From assembly GCF_000769915.1 (NCBI RefSeq), contig NZ_JRLV01000011.1, positions 59,923 through 123,922 of the forward strand: DNA of 64,000 bases. The letters are read 5' to 3'. Below, piece by piece: positions 59,180 to 64,000 of this stretch (within the stretch, counting starts at the first letter, position 1; every line of letters starts with the position of its first letter). Origin of the DNA: Flavobacterium beibuense F44-8 (lineage in GTDB: Bacteria; Bacteroidota; Bacteroidia; Flavobacteriales; Flavobacteriaceae). Made by a program: the position numbers and the translations under genes. Below the pieces are notes generated by a model that searched no databases, had not been told where the DNA came from, and was given only the letters and a program-made list of their open reading frames with translations.

Positions 59180-59722
59180 ATGGAAGGAACAATGGCAGAA
59201 ATACGTTTGTTTGCACCAAATTTTGCACCAAAAAACTGGTCCTATTGTGCAGGTCAAACATTAGCAATATCAAGTAATACAGCGCTTTTTAGTCTTATTG
59301 GCACCATTTATGGCGGTGATGGCAGGACTACATTTAAACTACCTGATTTTAGAAGTAGGGTACCTGTTGGAGCAGGCCCCTCAAATACGGGGATTACTGC
59401 ATACACTATGGGACAAGTTAGTGGTACAGCTACTGTAACAGCATCTGTTGCAAACTTACCGGCACATATTCACTCTGGCATACTAAATTATGCCCTACCG
59501 GCATATTCAGATGAGGGAGATACGGCAACACCTACAGGAGCCGGCTTAGCGGCTGCAAGTGGGCTTTTCTCTACAAATCCACCTAACGCTTCTTTATACC
59601 CGCCTAGTGCACACATAACAATTGAAGATAATGGTGGAGGTGCATCTTTCAGTATTATGCAACCTTATCTAAGTATAAACTACATTATTTGTGTTCAGGG
59701 TATATACCCTAGCAGAAACTAA
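59180..59722 (+). CDS. Phage tail collar domain protein 3 (MdpB-like)
   Basis: A 180-residue paralogue with NFAPKNWSYCAGQTLAISSN, YGGDGRTTFKLPDFRSRVPVG, LPAHIHSG and the C-terminal IYPSRN. It follows gene 2 by 28 bases. Conserved ends and divergent middles across the three copies suggest a common assembly interface with different exposed surfaces. A stable hairpin lies 13 bases after its stop. Confidence 0.9.
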   Translation: MEGTMAEIRLFAPNFAPKNWSYCAGQTLAISSNTALFSLIGTIYGGDGRTTFKLPDFRSRVPVGAGPSNTGITAYTMGQVSGTATVTASVANLPAHIHSGILNYALPAYSDEGDTATPTGAGLAAASGLFSTNPPNASLYPPSAHITIEDNGGGASFSIMQPYLSINYIICVQGIYPSRN

Positions 59723-59735
59723 ATTTTAATATTAA

Positions 59736-59759
59736 TACCCCCGGTTAAACCCGGGGGTA
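59736..59759 (+). other. GC-rich hairpin after the collar genes
   Basis: A 9-bp stem (TACCCCCGG with CCGGGGGTA) and 6-base loop TTAAAC, unusually GC-rich for this genome, without a following T-run. It lies between the collar genes and the binding-protein gene and could act as an mRNA 3'-end stabiliser or partial terminator that lets collar proteins be made in excess. Confidence 0.6.
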
Positions 59760-59780
59760 TAAAATACTACCATAACTACC

Positions 59781-60911
59781 ATGAAAATAGGTTTACTACT
59801 TACAAAATCAGTAATATACCCTTCAATGGGTTTTGATATTATTGACGGACTTAAAGCTTCCCTAAAAAATCAGGGACAGGAAAGCGAGTATGAAATAATA
59901 GCTAAGAATATTGGTGTAGGAGGTAATAATGATGATATATACTCAAATGCAGAACAGCTATTGCTGGAAGGGGCTGATATTGTTATTGGCTATATAAACC
60001 CGCACGCGGCAGAGGCCATCTCTACCCTTTTTGAAAGCTCCGGAAAAACTTTACTAGTGTTAGACAGTGGTTACCATTTACCTGTTTATGAGTCTGTATT
60101 ACCTAATACTTACTTTATTTCACTTCAGGGTAATTTATGCTCCAGAGCAATTGTTAATAAAGCTTTTAGCGATGGCAACAAAAACTTTGCACTAGCATGC
60201 TCATTCTTTGATGCCGGATATCGTTCACCATACATATATTCTGCTGCTAGTGAAGAAAAAGGCGGAGCCGTAACATTTAATCATGTAACCCCTTTACGAA
60301 AAGTAGACTTTACACTTGATCCACTTGTTAACTACCTTAACGAAAATAAAGATACAGCCATTTTTGTCTCTTTTTGTGGTGATATGACCGAGGATTACTT
60401 AAATGAAAGCGCGAAACTTGAAAGCCTTTCAAAAAATAATACTTACGCTAGTGGCTTTACTGCAGAAGAAAACTGGCTTGATAAAATTACCTACCCGGGG
60501 TATGACTGGTATAGTGCTGTTCCGTGGTCAAAGAATATAGATACTCCTGCAAATAACGAATTCAAAAATATAATGGGGAGCATCCGTCCCGAAAAAATAA
60601 ACATTTTTTCACTACTGGGCTGGGAAGCTGCATTGTATATAAGTAAGTCAGACAACTTTAATTTTGACGGACTTATTATAGACTCTCCTCGGGGAAATGT
60701 ATTTATGAATCCATCAACAAAACACTCTGAAGCACCTGTGTATTATGCCACAGTTACTAAAAACATTGATACTAATACCTGTGTTCTAACCAATATTACT
60801 GAAGAAAGCGACCTTACCGAAGATCGTAATGGCTTATTAAAAGATATTGAGTATATAAAAAATAACATCTCCAATTCATGGCTTAACTCTTATGCCTGCT
60901 TAGATTCATGA
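59781..60911 (+). CDS. Type I periplasmic-binding-fold protein without signal peptide
   Basis: The 376-residue protein resembles ABC-type amino-acid/sugar binding proteins or ligand-binding domains: KIGLLLTKSVIYPSMGFDI, LLEGADIVIGYINPHAAEA, TLLVLDSGYHLPVYESVLP, SFFDAGYRSPYIYSAAS. It has no signal peptide and no permease genes are next to it, so it is probably a cytoplasmic ligand-binding or sensory protein. It overlaps the formyltransferase gene by four bases (ATGA). Confidence 0.7.
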   Translation: MKIGLLLTKSVIYPSMGFDIIDGLKASLKNQGQESEYEIIAKNIGVGGNNDDIYSNAEQLLLEGADIVIGYINPHAAEAISTLFESSGKTLLVLDSGYHLPVYESVLPNTYFISLQGNLCSRAIVNKAFSDGNKNFALACSFFDAGYRSPYIYSAASEEKGGAVTFNHVTPLRKVDFTLDPLVNYLNENKDTAIFVSFCGDMTEDYLNESAKLESLSKNNTYASGFTAEENWLDKITYPGYDWYSAVPWSKNIDTPANNEFKNIMGSIRPEKINIFSLLGWEAALYISKSDNFNFDGLIIDSPRGNVFMNPSTKHSEAPVYYATVTKNIDTNTCVLTNITEESDLTEDRNGLLKDIEYIKNNISNSWLNSYACLDS

Positions 60912-61849
60912 TAGCAACAGCTCCAAAAATTATAGTATTATGTAACAACCGTATGGCTGTACCGGCACTGCAAAGTCTGGGTAGCCTTAATATGCTATGT
61001 GCTATTGGTGTTCCAAAAAATAATCAGGAGGTAATTGAAATATGTTCTGCTATTGCAAAATCATTAAAAATACCTCTTCTGATTTTAAGTAAAGATATTT
61101 TAGATAAAAGCTTAGGTGAACTTATTGGCAATACAAAGGCTAATTATGTTTTCACGATGACATTCCCATGGAAAATATCCCAAAAACTAATCACTGATAT
61201 CCCTAATACCTTTTACAACTTTCATTACGGACTACTTCCTGAAATGAGGGGAGCCGATCCTGTATTTGAGTGTTTAAGACAGGGCGTAAAGGAAACCGGA
61301 ATCACCATTCATAAAATTGAAAAAGATATAGATACAGGGGCTATACTACTCAAAAAACAAATTCCTGTAGAGGCTACTACAACTCATGGCTTTTTATGCA
61401 CCAGTCTTTCTTATCTGGGAGCCCATATCCTGCCTGAGGCTATTTCGTTGCTACAATCAGGTGTTAACGGTATTCCACAGGACACTAAAAAGGTAAACTA
61501 TTACAAGAGACCGGGTATAAAAGATGTATGCCTTAACTGGCATAATCAGGATGCAAAATCGGCACAATCCTTAATAAGAGCATGCAACCCCTGGAATAAA
61601 GGGGCTTATACACAATGGAAAGGATGGAATATAAGGATAATAGAGGCTTCTGCTATTGATTTACCTATAAAAACAGATAATAATCCGGGAACGATACTAA
61701 GTATTGATGAAAATAACGGACTCATTATACAATGTAATAATAACACCCAACTAAGGGCTGATATTATTTACACCGATGAAGGATACATGAGCGGGCATCG
61801 TTTGCTTGCTTTTGGTGTGAAAAAAGGCGAACATTTTGTCAGTTTATAA
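60908..61849 (+). CDS. Formyltransferase (methionyl-tRNA formyltransferase/ArnA family)
   Basis: The 313-residue protein has the N-H-D catalytic set of formyltransferases: Asn and His in YNFHYGLLPEMRGADP and Asp in EKDIDTGAIL, with a C-terminal OB-like region. The usual housekeeping Fmt has HPSLLPKYRGAAP; here this loop is divergent (HYGLLPEMRG), so a specialised substrate such as an amino-sugar or peptide amine is likelier than initiator tRNA. It is co-transcribed with the binding-fold protein and follows the collar genes. Confidence 0.82.
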   Translation: MIATAPKIIVLCNNRMAVPALQSLGSLNMLCAIGVPKNNQEVIEICSAIAKSLKIPLLILSKDILDKSLGELIGNTKANYVFTMTFPWKISQKLITDIPNTFYNFHYGLLPEMRGADPVFECLRQGVKETGITIHKIEKDIDTGAILLKKQIPVEATTTHGFLCTSLSYLGAHILPEAISLLQSGVNGIPQDTKKVNYYKRPGIKDVCLNWHNQDAKSAQSLIRACNPWNKGAYTQWKGWNIRIIEASAIDLPIKTDNNPGTILSIDENNGLIIQCNNNTQLRADIIYTDEGYMSGHRLLAFGVKKGEHFVSL

Positions 61850-61885
61850 TCAAATCTAACCAGTTCATTTATAAATAAATATTAT

Positions 61886-64000
61886 ATGAAGTATTTTTAC
61901 TCTAAATTAAAATTCTGCTTAACGGGATTTTTTATGATAGGGTTGTTTTTATTAGCAGGAGAAAAGGCTAATTCGCAAACCACCCTTAGCCCCGGGGACA
62001 TATTGTTCACCGGTTTTGATGCAACCTTCTCCCCTTCTAATGGGGATGTATTCACATTTGTATTGCTTAAAGATATTACATCCGGCACAGTGATAAGTTT
62101 CACTGACAGGGGATATTTTGGAGGTAGTAGCTGGCAAAGCGTGAGTACTATCAGCTCTGAATCAGACATAACCTGGACTTCAGGAAGTGCACTTAGTTTG
62201 GGAACCCAAATTTATATAAAGGGATTAACAGCAAGTGTGTTTGACCCTTCAGGGGGAACATATACCCCAAACGGTACAGTTGCATTAACTAACGGTACTT
62301 CTTCTAACGGTTTAAATCTTTCAGCTATTGGTGATGAGATTATCGCTTATCAGGGAGGTGGCGGATCGGTTACCGGTAGTGGTGTTACAATTATAGCCGG
62401 TATTAATTATTATTATTGTGTAGGAGGATCAAATTCTACTGCCGGTTGGAATAGTGGCAGTTGTGCTGATAACCCCAACTCTTCAGAAATGCCTCCCGGA
62501 CTTACCGGAGGTTTTGATGCTTATTTTACAGGGCCTATATCAGGCACTGATGCTCCAGATGCAGGGTATTTTAGTTGTACCGGAGGATCACTTAGTACAG
62601 CTAGCCAGATAAGAACAGCTGTTATGAATTCTGCAAACTGGGTTCTTAGCGCAACTACAGTAACATTACCAAATACATGTACTTTTGGTGGGTCTCCACC
62701 AGTGCCTACACCGGTGGTTACAACAGATCCTGAAGACGTTCATACTTCTGTTAGTGGTTTTGCTCTTTTTGAGTGTACCGCTACAAATTCACCTACTTAT
62801 CAATGGCAGGTAGACTCTGGTTCAGGTTTTACAAACATATCAAATGGTGGTGTTTACTCAGGTGCTACTACTTCTTTTCTTACCTTGCTTTTAATTCCCG
62901 AGTCAATGGACGGAAACCTATATCGTTGTGTTGCTACAAACTCTGGTGGCTCTGTTACATCAGCCAGTGCATCACTAACCTTATTCAAGGCAAGTTTTAC
63001 TTCTCAAACTAATGTTGACTGTCATGGTGATTCAACCGGTAGTCTTACAGTAACTGTTGAGGGAGGAACTGGTCCTTATACCTATCAATGGGATCATGGA
63101 CCTTATTTAAGCAACTCATCTTCAACTTCTAATACTGTGACAGGTCTTAGTGCAGGTGAATATCATGTAATAATAGAAGATAGTAATTATTATATTTATG
63201 GCCTCACTGCAACAATTACAGAGCCAAGTGCTCTTGTAGCCAGTGCAGTTGTAAACAATAATACAGTTTGTGGTGGTAGTACGGGCCAGGCAACGGCAAG
63301 TTCTACTGGAGGAACAAGCGGTTATAGTTATTTATGGGACGACAGTCTTGCCCAAACTACAGCAACAGCAACAGGACTTTCAGCAGGTACCTATACGGTA
63401 ACCATTAAGGATAGTAAAAACTGTGAGGATACTGCTACTGTAACTATAACAGCCATTGACTCTACCAATCCGGTGGCTGATGTGGCTACACTTCCTACCA
63501 TAACAGCACAATGTGAGGTAACTGCAGGAACAATCACTGCGCCAACAGCTACAGATAACTGTGAAGGAACAATAACGGGTACAACTTCAGATCCACTTAC
63601 TTACGCTGCTCAGGGGACTTATACCATAACATGGACTTATGATGACGGGAACGGTAACACAACTACGCAAACACAGTCTGTTGTAGTAGATGATACTACT
63701 GCTCCGGTGGCAGATGTGACTACACTTCCTACCATAACAGCACAATGTGAGGTAACTGCAGGAACAATCACTGCGCCTACGGCTACAGATAACTGTGAAG
63801 GAACAATAACGGGTACAACTACTGATCCGCTTACTTACTCCGCTCAGGGTACCTATACGATAACATGGACCTACAACGATGGTAACGGTAACACAACTAC
63901 GCAAACTCAAACGGTAATAGTAGATGATACTACTGCTCCGGTGGCTGATGTGGCTACACTTCCAACTATAACGGCACAATGTGAGGTAACTGCAGGAACA
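61886..64000 (+). CDS. HYR-repeat adhesin-like secreted protein (5' part, runs off the window)
   Basis: An open frame from ATG 61886 continues to the end of the window (705 codons, no stop). A signal peptide is present (MKYFYSKLKFCLTGFFMIGL, then AGEKANSQ). The first domain (about 30-270) is rich in Gly, Ser and Thr with scattered Cys. Ig/PKD-like domains (about 275-535) with YQWQVDSGSGF and GLSAGTYTVTIKDSKNCEDT follow. Three HYR-like repeats of 78 residues start with PVADVATLPTITAQCEVTAG. Such proteins in Bacteroidota are usually type IX secretion cargo with a C-terminal sorting domain, which would lie beyond the window. Confidence 0.85.
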   Translation, partial: MKYFYSKLKFCLTGFFMIGLFLLAGEKANSQTTLSPGDILFTGFDATFSPSNGDVFTFVLLKDITSGTVISFTDRGYFGGSSWQSVSTISSESDITWTSGSALSLGTQIYIKGLTASVFDPSGGTYTPNGTVALTNGTSSNGLNLSAIGDEIIAYQGGGGSVTGSGVTIIAGINYYYCVGGSNSTAGWNSGSCADNPNSSEMPPGLTGGFDAYFTGPISGTDAPDAGYFSCTGGSLSTASQIRTAVMNSANWVLSATTVTLPNTCTFGGSPPVPTPVVTTDPEDVHTSVSGFALFECTATNSPTYQWQVDSGSGFTNISNGGVYSGATTSFLTLLLIPESMDGNLYRCVATNSGGSVTSASASLTLFKASFTSQTNVDCHGDSTGSLTVTVEGGTGPYTYQWDHGPYLSNSSSTSNTVTGLSAGEYHVIIEDSNYYIYGLTATITEPSALVASAVVNNNTVCGGSTGQATASSTGGTSGYSYLWDDSLAQTTATATGLSAGTYTVTIKDSKNCEDTATVTITAIDSTNPVADVATLPTITAQCEVTAGTITAPTATDNCEGTITGTTSDPLTYAAQGTYTITWTYDDGNGNTTTQTQSVVVDDTTAPVADVTTLPTITAQCEVTAGTITAPTATDNCEGTITGTTTDPLTYSAQGTYTITWTYNDGNGNTTTQTQTVIVDDTTAPVADVATLPTITAQCEVTAGT
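63470..64000 (+). repeat. 234-bp tandem repeats in the adhesin gene
   Basis: The unit starting CCGGTGGC(T/A)GATGTG recurs at 63470, 63704 and 63938, a strict 234-bp (78-codon) period, with near-identical nucleotide sequence over most of the unit. Two full copies and the beginning of a third are in the window. High DNA-level identity implies recent duplication or ongoing homogenisation. Confidence 0.92.

Noticed and set aside
58025..59722. Prophage or tail-like injection system suggested by three collar proteins
   Set aside because: No tube, sheath, baseplate, capsid, terminase, lysin or integrase gene lies nearby; the collar genes stand alone with metabolic-type genes.
61897..62169. Minus-strand 90-codon frame at the start of the adhesin gene
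   Set aside because: It is antisense to the signal peptide and first domain of an uninterrupted 705-codon frame.
63470..64000. CRISPR-like or mobile repeat
   Set aside because: The 234-bp units are in frame and encode HYR-like protein repeats; there are no unique spacers and no cas genes.

Overview
The window reads as a chromosome segment of a Bacteroidota bacterium, most likely a flavobacterium. The grounds are low GC, -7 promoter elements of the TAnnTTTG type, genes that start without Shine-Dalgarno sequences, GLPGLI-family and carboxypeptidase-regulatory/beta-barrel outer-membrane proteins, Bacteroidota-type lipoproteins, and a large repeat adhesin of the kind secreted by the type IX system. 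No rRNA, tRNA, CRISPR array, transposase or plasmid origin was seen. Coding density is high and no gene-free stretch exceeds about 270 bases.

Layout. 1-885: a MtfA-like zinc peptidase. 1102-8695: a complete trpEGDCFBA operon followed by a DAHP synthase gene, preceded by a leader peptide with three Trp codons and a terminator/antiterminator pair (classical attenuation). 8785-14985: a DUF808 membrane protein, then TetR regulator, ABC transporter, HlyD adaptor and TolC outer-membrane factor. 14982-19174 (minus): a LodB-like flavoprotein and a catalase-like domain fused to a LodA-like CTQ oxidase. 19418-20692: a flippase-like membrane protein. 20863-26060: assimilatory sulfite reduction (SUMT, CysJ-like, CysI-like, precorrin-2 dehydrogenase) behind two tandem cysteine-rich leader peptides, each followed by an intrinsic terminator. 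26078-32458: a two-component system divergent from a GLPGLI/outer-membrane-barrel operon, with GTTAAC repeats at 10-bp spacing between them. 32579-36677: carbamoyltransferase, Asp/Asn hydroxylase, PhnA-like protein and a beta-barrel protein. 36758-42811 (minus): a thiamine operon thiS-C-(tenI)-E-G-H-F under a TPP riboswitch. 42919-49003 (minus): a heavy-metal RND efflux operon in which pump and outer-membrane factor are fused. 49186-50274: a formylglycine-generating-enzyme-like lipoprotein.

50537-64000 is the most accessory-looking part. It holds an unknown protein, a 7-TM protein, a NarL/LuxR-type two-component pair, and a 1256-residue fusion of an L-amino-acid-oxidase-like domain, a jacalin-like domain, an internal lipoprotein signal and a c-type cytochrome motif. 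A PKHD-type dioxygenase, three paralogous phage tail-collar (MdpB-like) proteins with no other phage genes, a periplasmic-binding-fold protein without signal peptide and a formyltransferase follow. The last gene is the start of a HYR-repeat adhesin that runs off the window.

The most noteworthy observations are the tandem Cys-rich attenuators ahead of sulfite reductase, the trp attenuator, the two oxidase fusions, and the orphan collar/formyltransferase cluster.
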